Positions 45,152 to 56,300 of a stretch of DNA of 64,000 nt are shown in pieces. The notes under the pieces were generated by a model. The model did no database searches and was not told the DNA's origin. It worked only from the letters and a program-made list of their open reading frames with translations. Position 1 is the stretch's first letter. Every line of letters begins with the position of its first letter. The DNA comes from Conoideocrella luteorostrata (Eukaryota; Ascomycota; Sordariomycetes; Hypocreales; Clavicipitaceae). The position numbers were made by a program, and so were the translations under genes. The stretch spans positions 143,398 to 207,397 of the forward strand of contig JASWJB010000043.1 of the NCBI GenBank assembly GCA_032433595.1, written 5' to 3'.

Positions 45152-46511
45152 TTAGATGTACGAAGCCTCAAGCAAATAGCTGACAACAATCTTGGCGTGA
45201 AGCAGAACAGTCGGCCACATGACCTTATCGTATGTCTGATGGCCATTAGAAAAATTTGACGCGAGTTTGAAGCGCTCCGTGGTTGTGGAACTACTTACAT
45301 CGTCTCCAGAGTGAATATAAGGGCTAGAGTTCTCGAAAACCTCGTCGGCAACGAAAGCAGCAGCTAGTTCTCGTCAGCACGCCGTTTGAGAGCTATCGGG
45401 AAAAAACTTACGGAAGCCGTTGGCGCGGGCACTGGCATGGTCAGAGCACCCATAGCCGCATCGTGAAGTATTGGGATTAATGTTGAGGTACTCCTCGATA
45501 AGCGTGGTGATGTACTGCGTCAAGGCGGAGTCGACGTTGTCCTGGAAAACCGCTGGAGTGCCGCTAGGTGAGTAGCCCGCCATGTCCTGGTTCAGATAAG
45601 ATATGACACTTTTCCGGGCAGCCTTGTAGTTGGCCCAAACATCTTTAGAACCCAGAAGACCGCCTTCCTCGGCCGCGTACCAATGGAACTCGATTGTGTT
45701 TTTGGGCTTTAGCCCAGACTCGGCCAGGACACGGAGAGCCTCGAGGACGACGACAGTTCCTGATCCGTCGTCCTCAGCGCCGGGGGCCCTGCCCTCGGGC
45801 GTTCTGGTAATGGAGTCAAGATGCGCTCCAACGACAACTAGGATTGCTATTAACAATATGCTTCAACAGCGTCAGACCCATCATGGGATGGCAGGGTGCC
45901 CACCTAAGTTGGGGCTGCTTCCGGGCAGCTGAGCAATGATAGACGGTTGGTTGAAGGCGCTGTGCTTGAACTGTTTCACAGTGATGGCTGGGTTCTTGGA
46001 GGCGGTTTTCTTGACTTGGTCAAAAAGCCAGTTCGCAGCTTGAACGCCAGTCGTGGACCTGTAGTACCGAGTGTGGAAGCTTTGGGTCTATTAGCATTAT
46101 GGCGCGGATAAGCGCGCATGAGGCCTCTCTAATTATAACTCACTCAGAGTACGTCTTCAGCCAGCTCTTGGGCCCATCAGTATTGGTCCTCGCGAGCAGT
46201 TTGTTGCCTTCATCTTTATGCAAGGCTCCTCTGGGGTAGGTGACAGCTCGGGTCACGACCTGGGTGGAAACCTCCGCGGACAGGATAGAGAGAACATCTT
46301 TGTCAGTGATGTCCGTGATATCGATAAACCCAACTCTCTTCGAGGTGAAAAGATCAAACTTCTCCTGCTCGGTGACCCATTGTCCTGGATCGGACTCAGA
46401 GGTCTTCACGAGGCGCAGGCCAGCCCGCGATGCGTCGTGAGCAGAAGCTGGTGCCGCCGTGACAAATGGGACGATGGCCGCCAAAGCCAACAAAGTGCCC
46501 TTAGCAAGCAT
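45152..46511 (-). CDS. Secreted M28 leucine aminopeptidase
   Basis: Five exons: 46144-46511, 45904-46079, 45412-45846, 45299-45363 and 45152-45235, with introns of 64, 57, 48 and 63 nt, give 375 residues. That is the size of fungal Lap1-type enzymes. Residues 1-19 are a signal peptide, followed by an inhibitory propeptide to about residue 80. Zinc and catalytic residues are visible: VVVGAHLDS near 185, APGAEDDGSG near 202, WYAAEEGGLLGS near 240, NQDMAGY near 270, and GCSDHASARANGFPAAF. The last spans an intron. It removes N-terminal residues from extracellular peptides at neutral to alkaline pH. The final exon TYDKVMWPTVLLHAKIVV matches the family C-terminus. It is convergent with the phospholipase C, 210 bases apart. 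Confidence 0.89.
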
Positions 46512-48804
46512 CGTGGTTAAGCGCTGTCGCTAGTTGTGGAAGAAATAGCTCTTAAGTTTTGTTATGTTTGGTGGTGTCTCCCAAGCTTTCAGCTCGGAAG
46601 CATGAAAAGGCGAGGAGTCCGCGACTTTTATAACATACGCCATCGCTACCTGTGCTCGCAATATACTTACATTAGACGGAGCATTTGTCGACCACAAACG
46701 GCAGTTGAAGACCAGGCTTCTGTTCCAAACAATCTATTTACTGGGCCCCCCTCGGCCCTTATGCTTCATTACCTGCCTGCCCGGCCATAAGATAAGAGCC
46801 GATCACCAAGATTCTTGGCGGAGAATGTTGCGATGCAAATTGCCGGTTTTACACTAGAGCCGTAGCCAAGAGCTGAATTATAAGGTAGTCAATATGATTG
46901 GAAGACTTGCTGTGTGCTACGATGGAGCCCTCCAGACCGAGATGCCTGATTGAGCCTGGAGCTCTGTCGCGTCTGGGACACTGCAGAGCTTGGCAACTTG
47001 TGCGCCGTGGCCGGGGCACTCCACAAAATACGACTCTGGGGGTTCCGAGGATGTGGCCAAGTTTAGAAACTATGCAGCCCGCGAACCTCCTGCCGACTTT
47101 GGCGACTTGGCGGGGTGGGTGTGCTATATATGCCATCTGGCTGGCTGCATAAGATTAGTTTTTCGTCTGAATCGCGCGAGTGTGGGCTATCCGAAGTATG
47201 TGCCGTTTTGTATGGCGAAATCGGTGGGAGCGGCTGGTACTGTCTCTGTAAGAGACGCTATGATGACTTGTTTGTTGGACAAAGCATACAGTTATTGGCA
47301 GTTCAGTACTCGCAGAACAAAAACACTTTCTGTCTGGCAACAGCAACCCGAAGGCCATTGCATTGACCAGGGTGTGACGGAGGCCTGTAGAGAGACATGT
47401 TTGCACCGCCGACGTTGATGAAATAGCAAGGTTACAATTAAGCTTCTTACTAGCCAAGGTTGAAAATAAATAGATGAGTAGAGCCGGCCCTCTTTCAAGC
47501 TTTATGCTGTGCCTGGTAGAATAAAAATTCGAGAATAGAGGGGATAGGGCATCTCCTGCCCAATTAAGCATTTGTCTTCTTATCGCCACGGTGGGACCGG
47601 CACCACCTTGCGCATGAATTGCAAATGCCATTCTGGGCCTAGCATTTCCTCTATGCGAAACAGGTAGGAAGTGGGATTGAGACACTGCGCAGCGTCGCGT
47701 GCGAGATTGAACTGAGTGGCCATCTACTGCAACCCTTCGGCCTTTCCATTCAATTTCTGGTATACAAACCATCCCCGCTGTCTCGGCTGGAGCTTGCGGT
47801 TGCGTCATCAGGCAGGCGCGTTTCTCGTCCGAAGTGATGGCACTTTTAGTCCGCATCTCGTCTCAGGTAAGGTCGTGGCCAGAAATTACAGCACAGACCC
47901 TCCAATTCTTGAATGCGAGTCCCAGTTGTGTCACCACTGGAACATGATTGCTGGGGTGGAACAATACTAATTGACCAGCCATGGATCATGAACGCAAATG
48001 GGCCCTCACAAGGAGAACCATTTGGTCCAATGCTTCCGACATTAGGTCATGCAACGCCATACATCCATCCATACAGTTTCCCATTTCCTCGAAAGCCGAT
48101 GCTTTGGCACGCGAGGAAATGAGTCTTGTGCAAAGCTCGAAGTATGAGATAGAGGCATACACGGGTTCGGAAAGCCAGCGGTTAGTGAGCCCTTATCGTA
48201 CAAGGCATTGCCATATGACGCAGTATGTAGCCTCTCCCAGGAAGTTTAGGACCTTTCGCCGTTTTGTAGTCAGTAAAGCCAGCCAGGTGACCATGTTAGA
48301 GTACGTCGTGAATACAACAAGGCAGGTCCGGATCAGTTCTCGGCAGAGGCTGATGGTGCGTCGACAGAGTGGTGAAATTACAGTGACAAAATTACGTCCC
48401 AGGTGGCTGATTTGGACATGGTCCCGCGTTGCAAAAATCGCCAACAGATTGGTCAAAGTTCTTTTCCCGCAGTGTGCTGTGAGGTGGACGCAACACGGAA
48501 GGGCAAACAGTAGAAAGCGGAAATGAGCGCTCTCGGTCCGGTTTCTTCATCGAAGGAAGATTGATTAGACGTAAAATGTCACGAAGAATATACGGACCGC
48601 TTCCTCTGCCGCCTGCCATGTTGGCACCGAACCGAGCAAAAAACGAAGATAGATAAACAGCAGGGTAATCTCGCCCACACTGGCGTAACATTGAACATGT
48701 CAGACTACAGCTCTGCTAATACCCCTCCAAGTACATAGTACCGCGGAAGCGCGCCCTTGTACGTTGACCGCTATGGTTCAATTGTTGATGGTAAATGTAG
48801 TGCC
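46512..48804. other. Long intergenic region
   Basis: About 2.3 kb. The left end is the aminopeptidase promoter; TTATAAAAGT on the minus strand at about 46624-46633 is a good TATA box about 115 bases before its start. Two longer open frames (leftward 47155-47856, rightward 47981-48526) have no domains and are not called. Confidence 0.4.
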
Positions 48805-51073
48805 TTAGTCTAAACGATGACCTAGGTTGAAGGAATTTACGTTCACTCCGTCTGCAATCCATTCGTCAATGTGAGACTGAAAGTAGTCCCAATCAAGCTG
48901 TTCATGCGATGGGTTCTGCAAAGGTAGATTCATCACCTTCCCACTCCGTGCATGGTCTTGAACGGACGCTATTCCATTTGATTCGATAGATGCCTTTGCC
49001 GTTCTATGCAGCGCTCTGCACACGCTAATCTGCCGCTGGCAAGGTCCCGAGACGGTGGCTATCTCATCCAACGTTTCCAACACCCGACCTAGCAGGTCCA
49101 GGTCATCCTTGCTTCCGTAGACAATGCAGTGAACGAATGTCATGATGTACGGAGCAAAAGAAGAATGGATGAGAATCCTGAGAGAGTATGAGATACATAA
49201 GGACTGCTCGCGTGGCAAAAACCGCCTACTCACCAGATAGCGTATAGTTTGATGGCACCGGGGCCGCCTGCTTGGAACTCAGGATATAATGATAAGTGGG
49301 TTTCTAGACCTTTCCTTGCTGCTGAGAAGCATGATTCAGGAAGCTCTTCTATCGTGCTGGATGTTGTAGAAGCTCTGTAGGTCAGCGTTAGGACCGACCA
49401 GTAGATGACATTTATAGGCAAAAATACTATGCGAAAGACACTGGCGTAGTGTGCCTCAGAGTAGTCAATACTCTTCCAGTCAAAGTGCCAACTTTCCAGT
49501 TTCCTTACCAAAACAGAGACATTCTGCTGTCTCGATGGTAGGTCCAGCCTCAATGATGCCGGAGAATATAGTTGTTCGTATATTTCCCCGTGTAGTGTGA
49601 GAAAACGGATCAGGATATTTCTACACGCATCCCATACAGCCACCCTTGGGTCGGTGGACAAAGCTGGTGGCTCGACATCTATGTCATAAGCATGAATGAC
49701 GCCGGCTTTGCCGAGAGGGAGAATAAGACTCATATTTGAGATGTAGATATGCCAAAACAGCAACCGGCAAGGTTCTGCTGCATCAGGAGCTAGCTGATTT
49801 AACGTTGATTCTCGATGGTATCCAAGTGTAATACAGTGCGTAGCAGCTGCTGACGTCAAGCTCCACTGCAGAGTAAGGTCGCCGGTCAGCTGGGCGTCGA
49901 GCAGCTACACGACAGGAGACGTTGGAGTCAGTTTTACATTCCATTTCATCCAACGTGTGATCCACCGTACTTACAGCTAATGCGAGGGCAAGAGCATTCT
50001 CAAAGCTAGGGACAGCGGAAAGTTCATGCGTTTTTATGCCAGCTTGGAACATCTTCTGGGATGTGGCGCTGTACTGTTCTAGCTGCTTTCTCGCGATGTT
50101 TGAGCTGTTTCCAACCTCCAACATCTCTCTTGTAGCGTAGTACATCACACCGAAAAAAACCGTGAGATGTCCGTTTGAGACGGGCTTTAAAGGAAAATAT
50201 ATTCGCTGCAAAAGATCCTCGACGTACTGGTAGTTTTGTATCGGGTGCATCAGAAACAGCAATCGAGGTGTCTCTTAGCAATGGAGTAAGCAGGAGGCTT
50301 GAGAGGAGATGATTCAATTTGACCGTTCGCACCTTTGAGTAAATGGAGAACGCGGAGAGCAAACGCTACAGGAATTTCATCCGGCTGCAAGTTGCTAGAG
50401 ATGCATGACGAAGTGGGATGAGAAGCGATGGCAGAGGTGCGGTCCTGGATCATAGCTCTTAGAGTTCGAACCTCGTCCAGGACAGCCGAGTCGCCAACAG
50501 TACCAGGAGTGGGAAGCTGAGATATATGGGACGCCATTTCGACCTGTCCGTCAAACGATGATTGACCGTGAATTGGCTTACAATTACTCGTCATCCATTC
50601 AGTCTGAGAAACTACCCCAAAGCCTCGGGGGCTATTCTCTCGTTCCTTCTCTAGACCGTGAGGCGCTAGAGACTTGATTGCATCCTCCAACTTCTCCAGA
50701 CGGTCATTGATAGCACCAAACGGATTTCTGATGAATATATTAGTAAAATTCAGTATGGCGATGGGTGGCATAAGTGCCTGCCTGCTTGGTGCGTGGTTTG
50801 ATGTCGCCGAACCGCGAGAGGAACATTCGAGATTCGACGTTATGCAGTTAGAGCATGGATCTTGTCTATTGCACCGGACCTGTAATAAAACATGTTACAT
50901 AGGACTTCAGATCAACTCGGACTTGGTTGTTGGGGCAAGGAGAGCCAACCTTCCGAGCCCGACAATTGTGACACTACATTTCGAAATCGGTGGGGTTAGA
51001 CAAGGCCGTTGTGGACAGCAATCTCCAACAAGCTGGACACGCTTACCGCTCTTGGTATGAGACTGGACTTCAT
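48805..51073 (-). CDS. Zn2Cys6 transcription factor with split zinc cluster
   Basis: Six exons: 51047-51073, 50950-50973, 50333-50879, 49975-50273, 49234-49904 and 48805-49177, with introns of 73, 70, 59, 70 and 56 nt, give 646 residues. The first exon encodes only nine residues and the second only eight (CHNCRARK). Joined to exon 3 they make C-X2-C-X6-C-X6-C-X2-C-X6-C with exact family spacing (CHNCRARKVRCNRQDPCSNC, then ITSNLEC). The remainder matches the fungal-specific regulatory domain: ALRVLHLLKE at the exon 3/4 join, then DAQLTGDLTLQWSLTSAAAT and HCITLGYHRE, and YAIWILIHSSFAPY at the last join. The donor of intron 2 is GTTGGC, weaker than the others. It is a nuclear regulator of unknown target genes, with no obvious pathway partner next to it. 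Confidence 0.82.
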
Positions 51074-51335
51074 TATGAAGCGCGTCGCGAGTGGTCGTTC
51101 CGATAACCTCTGCACAGCGCCCGCACCGGATCCTGTTGTCAATGCTTTGGATGGCGCAGATGGCAAGCCGCCCGCTTCCACACAATACAAAGGTCACGGA
51201 TGTTGTGCACGCTCCGGCAATCGCGTCGTCCCTCCAATCAGCGAATACCAAACCCGCCAACCCCGCCGCCCCGCCCACTGACGGATCAATTCCACTATCC
51301 GTCAATCGCTACAGGGCTCACAATAGCTACCACGG

Positions 51336-51392
51336 CAGTAATTCCAAGCCACCGCCCTGCGGGATTTGGTTGTTCCTGGCTCAGTGTGACTG
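51336..51392. repeat. MITE-like element, copy C
   Basis: CAGTAATTCCAAGCCA at 51336-51351 faces TGGCTCAGTGTGACTG at 51377-51392. The interior GGGATTTGGTTGTTCC matches copy B. The right repeat is more diverged. Confidence 0.55.
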
Positions 51393-51941
51393 GAGGGAGG
51401 CCCACTGTCCTAGTCCGTCGCGCAACCCAGAACCATCTTGACCCTGGCTGCGGAGTGTATTGTGCATTGAATCTTAAATGTACGCCGACGTAATAGTCAT
51501 GGTAGGACTCTTATAGTTTTCAACTTGGGACTCCATTGATTCTACAGACTGGTGTTGAGAGAGTATCTGGATGCGGCCGTGGGATGGTCCACCCAGTTTT
51601 TTTGCGAAAAGAGGTTCAGCAGGTGTTGTAGAGTATGACGATAGGTGTCACTGGCATCGCGCGGACAGAAGAACTCAGCATGCATTTTGCATCCTACTTG
51701 TTCTCACTTCTCTCGAATTCGCCCACCTCTGTACGTTCCAAAAAGGCGCTCCTAGGCAGAGTACTATAATGATTGCGGTTTGCAGTCCAGTAATCATAGT
51801 TTAGTGCGGCCAAATCGACTAATAGGCCTGCAGATGATAATCGCTATGACAGCAGAGCCCGTATATGCGCGAGCGCTGATACGATGCCTGAGTCGTATTA
51901 TTATATTAATAAGCCAACTGGAAAGCTAATTGAGTGAAATC

Positions 51942-51983
51942 TTAATGCGTCCCCTATGGTTAGGGGATACTTTTTCGCATTAA
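51942..51983. repeat. Inverted repeat (hairpin)
   Basis: TTAATGCG at 51942-51949 pairs with CGCATTAA at 51976-51983. Inside it TCCCCT pairs with AGGGGA. The 42-base unit could form an interrupted hairpin and lies in AT-rich, gene-free DNA. Confidence 0.55.
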
Positions 51984-52444
51984 AGCAGCGGGGTTTCCTG
52001 TCTTATAGTCCATAGCGATGAAGAGGACACACACTTTCCTTATGTGCTATGAGCAAGTAGCTCGAATGTCCCTTGGCTATATTATGTGAGTTGGGTGGGA
52101 GTAAACAGCGTAGCTATAAGTGCGGTGCTTTGCGGATGCAGATGGCCTTAGGGATATGTTGTGGTTCTTGCCACAACATCGCGTAGCGTTACCCAATCAT
52201 ATTAGTTAGGGTAGCAAGACTTACTGCGTCGTAATAAGCGTAAGATATAAAATAAAAATTGCGAGCTCGCATTGCGGCAAACATATATTTATACTTATCT
52301 AAGCTTATTAACATATCTGCCTCGCCCGCGACCCAGACCTATAGCTCTATAATGCAATAGACAAATTTACCCTGTCGCTAAGTTATGTGCGTAAGTCTAT
52401 GTAAAGACATTAGGGGATCTTGAAATACCCCGTTGTAGGTAGCT

Positions 52445-53344
52445 TCAAGCAATAAGACCCGCCCAGGACCTAGAAACCTTCTTTGGCGGAAAGCTGTCGG
52501 TTGAAGCACCGCCAGAACTGCTAGGCTCTTCAGAGCTACCGGAACTATCGGAGTCATCAGAACTTCCAGAACTACCAGAACCATGTCCACTACCAGAACC
52601 ATGTCCACTACCAGAACCATGTCCACTACCAGAACCATGTCCACTACCGGAGCCATGTCCACTACCGGAACCATGTCCACTACCAGAACTTTCAGTCTCA
52701 TCAGAACCACCGGAACCATGTCCACTGCCGGAACCATGTCCACTACCGGAACCATGTCCACTGCCAGAACCATGTCCACTACCAGAACTTTCAGTCTCAT
52801 CAGTACCACCAGAACCACCAGAACCACCTCCTTCAGATGGATCAGGAGTTGGAAAGCTGCCCGTAGATGTACGAGTACTTGTTGAAAGAGTTTCGGGAGG
52901 TGGCAAATTTGGTGGACCAGCAACGGGTGCAACGAAAGCGCTACACGAAATCTTGTACAAGTAGAATGTTAGTATAGCACCTTGCTCATAGTGAGTACTC
53001 ATGGCGTAACGTACCTGGTCCTTCATAAGCCCGCTGGTTGTGTCAAGACTTTGTGTTCTTACGCAAACACATTTCCCACGACATAGACTAGGAATATCGG
53101 ATGCCTCAAGTACATTGCCTGTCCCGGTTCCTGTTCCGGTTCCTGTCCCGGTTCCTGTCCCGGTCGTCCCGGTCGTCCCTGTTTCTGTTCATGTCTCTTA
53201 TTAGCCACAATACAAACGAGTTTATTGTACTTTAGAAAATATCTTACCTGTTCCGGACGTGCCAGGATAGTGGCGCGCATGTCCATCGGTATCGGTACAG
53301 CAAACAAGAGCAGCGAACCACGAGAGTAAAATAATGTACTTCAT
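52445..53344 (-). CDS. Secreted Gly-Ser-His repeat protein
   Basis: Three exons, 53248-53344, 53015-53184 and 52445-52951, with introns 53185-53247 and 52952-53014 (both 63 nt), give 257 residues. Residues 1-16 are a signal peptide (MKYIILLSWFAALVCC). A T-G dipeptide run follows, then a short cysteine-containing region (LCRGKCVCVRTQSLDTT...SCSAFV). The rest is low complexity: two blocks of tandem SGSGHG units (an 18-nt DNA repeat), separated by DETES, then a Ser-rich acidic tail ending KKVSRSWAGLIA. The second intron keeps the frame whether spliced or retained; the TACTAAC branch site favours splicing. His-rich repeats could bind metals or act in the cell wall. No known domain is recognised. 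Confidence 0.68.
52564..52800. repeat. 18-bp tandem repeat within the Gly-Ser-His gene
   Basis: Repeated unit CCAGAACCATGTCCACTA (plus strand), encoding SGSGHG on the minus strand, in two arrays of about five and seven units separated by a conserved spacer. Likely to vary in copy number. Confidence 0.8.
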
Positions 53345-56300
53345 AGCTTTGAAGTTGTGAAAGCACTACTTATTATAGATGATGGTGCCGTTGTGCAAGT
53401 GGGAGGACCGACAATACGAGGTGCGGAAGATCGAGAGTTCGTTATACCGGGTTCGATCAGTGGTACTCGGAGGATCGCGGGTATTCTCCAACTTGGTGTC
53501 TGGTAACTAATGGTTGGCCGAAGCGAATTGATGAGATTGGACGGATGCTAGATTTATATAGAGAAGGGTAATCTCATTCAAGTAGTGCATTTAGGTTTAG
53601 ACCCGTTCATCAAGCAGTAACAGAGTAAAGTGGGACGCCGAATTCTATCCAATTCAGCCTTGGATAGACGCAGCATCAAGGAAGAAAAAAACTGCGTCGT
53701 TGATGCCATGTTGTGCCTTGACTCATCAGACAGCCTGTAGTGGCTGCCAAGTACGGAGTAGCATATATGGAACTGTGCGTGTCGAGGTGCTAAATTTATA
53801 CCAAGACTGTAATAGGATGATAGGGCCGAACTCCACCCTTCCCGTTATAGAATCAAATGGGCTATGAAGACGATTGCGTAACGGTCATGCCCGCAATTCT
53901 TCAACTAGTAAGACAGGGCTCTCAATGCCCGCGTCTTGCGGCAGTTAAAAATTGCTGAAATTTCCGCGTGCTGTGCCTTCATGCAAAGTCTGAAACTTAC
54001 GGCGCTGAACTTTGCCCGTGTACAATTTGCGGTGCGGGCTGGTTGGAACGTTATCTGAAACAAACCGAAGAAAAAAATTAAATTCGGGGTAGCCGCCGGC
54101 GCGAAGGATGCGACGAATTCACTTTTCAAATAAACTGATACTGAAAGAATAGCCGTGATTTTAAATATTTGCGTGCATCGGAGTACTGAGAAGTATTGTT
54201 ACTAATAGCGACCAAATCCCGTTTCATTTTGCTCGTTGTTTCGCCCACGAGACTTTGCTGAAAAAAATTTAAAAGTTCAAGCTCCATGGCCACGCTTCAT
54301 CTCTTGAGAAATAATTATCGTGTCTGCTATGGCCTTATTTTCGATGTTATCGTTCTTCCCGAAGATAATTTCGTTTCTGGAGACAAGCTCGCCTAGCCTC
54401 CCTTTACTCATTTCTTCAAAAACTCTAGCGCCAATTGCGAGAAAACAGAGCCGCCTGGATCGTGCGTTGTGAACTAGAGGCATCAAAGTATTCCATTTCA
54501 CGAGCAAATGACACGAGAGACACAGGAGTCGAGCCCGCCAACAAATATTGCGCCTCACGCGGGCCGTTTTAAATGAACCAATAAGTCTTCAAAGAATAAT
54601 GGCTGTCATTGTGGATTTTCTTGGGACCATTGCGAGGTATTGCAGAGAAAAACCTTATGTCAAACCTAGCTTCGGGCTCATTCGCTCTACGGCCAAGTTC
54701 ACTATACGGTGCCATTTCTAGCTTTTAATGCGTGAAAATGTTTTGTGGGTCTCGCAATCTACTGTGGCTTTTCTGCCACGGCCAGGACAAAGTGCTAGCG
54801 TTAGACAGGCACGAGTCAAGTGGATTTTGCCCCGGCAGTTACACATTGTTCAAGCAACGAGACTGCATGAGGCGTGGAAGGACATCACAGGGCTGAATTA
54901 GTCACTGCCGTCTGATGCTGTGTTAAGTGCGGAACTCTTGGCACACAACAGACTACACATTAACTGGCGCATATGGATTGACTTGATAAAGCGGCTGCAT
55001 CCGCCGCTGCGTCCTGATCATCCGGCTTCAACACCGCTCGCTAAGGTACGGAAGAGTACAGGGCTTGTTAGTCTTGAACTTTTCACACGCATCACCTTGA
55101 GCCCTGTAAATAATATTGGTTGCCTTACTATAAAGAAGCCGATTAACTAAGGGTTTGACAGACGTTGATACAGTCGCGAGCACCCTTTCCCACGCAGCTA
55201 CAATAGCAGATAGACGATACAATACATCCGGCTGCACCCCTGGCGCCTTTCCTTGGCAGCCCACGGCTTGGCTGCAATTTGTCGTGCAAACTGCCCCTAC
55301 AGCGTTTTCGATCCTACGCACAGTGATGTTTCCTGCCAACATGATCATGATCATGACCAAGATTCCCTATGCATCAGCCATTTTTGCGTCGTAGCGGAAT
55401 CCGACTCTTTCTTCTCCGGCCACACGCCGGTAATTTGCACGCGCTGCCATCTGCCAATCTACGACGGTACGGAATATGGCTCTTTATGGTACGTCCCCAG
55501 AGTTCAATTTGCGGGCACTAAAACCTGAGACAGAAGGCCACATCAGTTCATCCACAGCCCTGACCGGGTATGCCCCCTCTCATTCTTTCGCGCGTTTATG
55601 CCGCAATACCGGTTGCGTTTGTGAACTGAGCTGATGGACGGGGTGAGTCGGATTCTACTGGCGTGTTGGTTACTTATCTGTGGTTATGCGCTCTAGGATC
55701 ACTGGGAATTTCCTTTCACAGTCCCCCGAGCCATAACTCCACTGCGATGACAACTCTTCAGTGCGTTCCCCGATCATTTCCAGGGCGGTTCATCCAGCTC
55801 CACGATTTCGCTCGAGCCATCTTCATCGACCACGGAACCAGCGAAGCGTACATAGACTGCCGTTGCGTCCTGCTGCTGTTGCAGTGGGCGAAAAAGGTGT
55901 TCGAGTCGCTATACTCGTGGCGCTTGCCGATGCCTCAGGGTTACGCAAGGCAAGTATCTGTGGTTTATGTGGTTGTCGCTGCACGAATTGCTTCCCAATA
56001 GGCTGCGTGGCAATCCGACCGACTGGTGTGATAGAGGGCCGGAGTGGTGCTGGGCTGGTGTTTGATGATAACTGGGACTGCTGAAGCTTGCACTCCGATT
56101 CTTAAACGATCGCAGCAGATCTGGGCGCCTCCTTAATATCCTGAAGGTTTATCCTCATGGCGGGGTTTATTTGGTGATGTCTGCCAGTCCTCTGAAATAA
56201 TGCCGTAGAGTTTATTCGGTACGTTGAACCGAAAATACTTGCCTTCCTTTTGTATCTGCTCCTCGCCATTCATCTGGATGATCCCCTAGTCAGCCTCAAC

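Larger units (their letters stand above)
51074..52444. other. Intergenic region with repeats
   Basis: No gene is supported. It contains MITE-like copy C (51336-51392) and a hairpin at 51942-51983 in AT-rich DNA. Confidence 0.42.

Noticed and set aside
47155..47856. Leftward 233-codon open frame
   Set aside because: Length is notable and the first 85 residues look partly coding, but no domain, signal peptide or intron is seen and the C-half is low quality. A conservation search would decide.
47981..48526. Rightward 181-codon open frame
   Set aside because: Basic, without recognisable domain; overlaps unrelated frames on the other strand.
52583..52885. Rightward frame of repeated M-S-T-T-R/G-T
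   Set aside because: Antisense reading of the 18-bp repeat of the Gly-Ser-His gene; no signal peptide or splice support.
53440..53465. GGGTTCGATCAG, another B-box-like string
   Set aside because: No matching arms or acceptor stem around it.
55253..55528. His-Asp-rich frame with a CxxC motif
   Set aside because: Could suggest a zinc-binding fragment, but the frame is broken on both sides and no family can be named.
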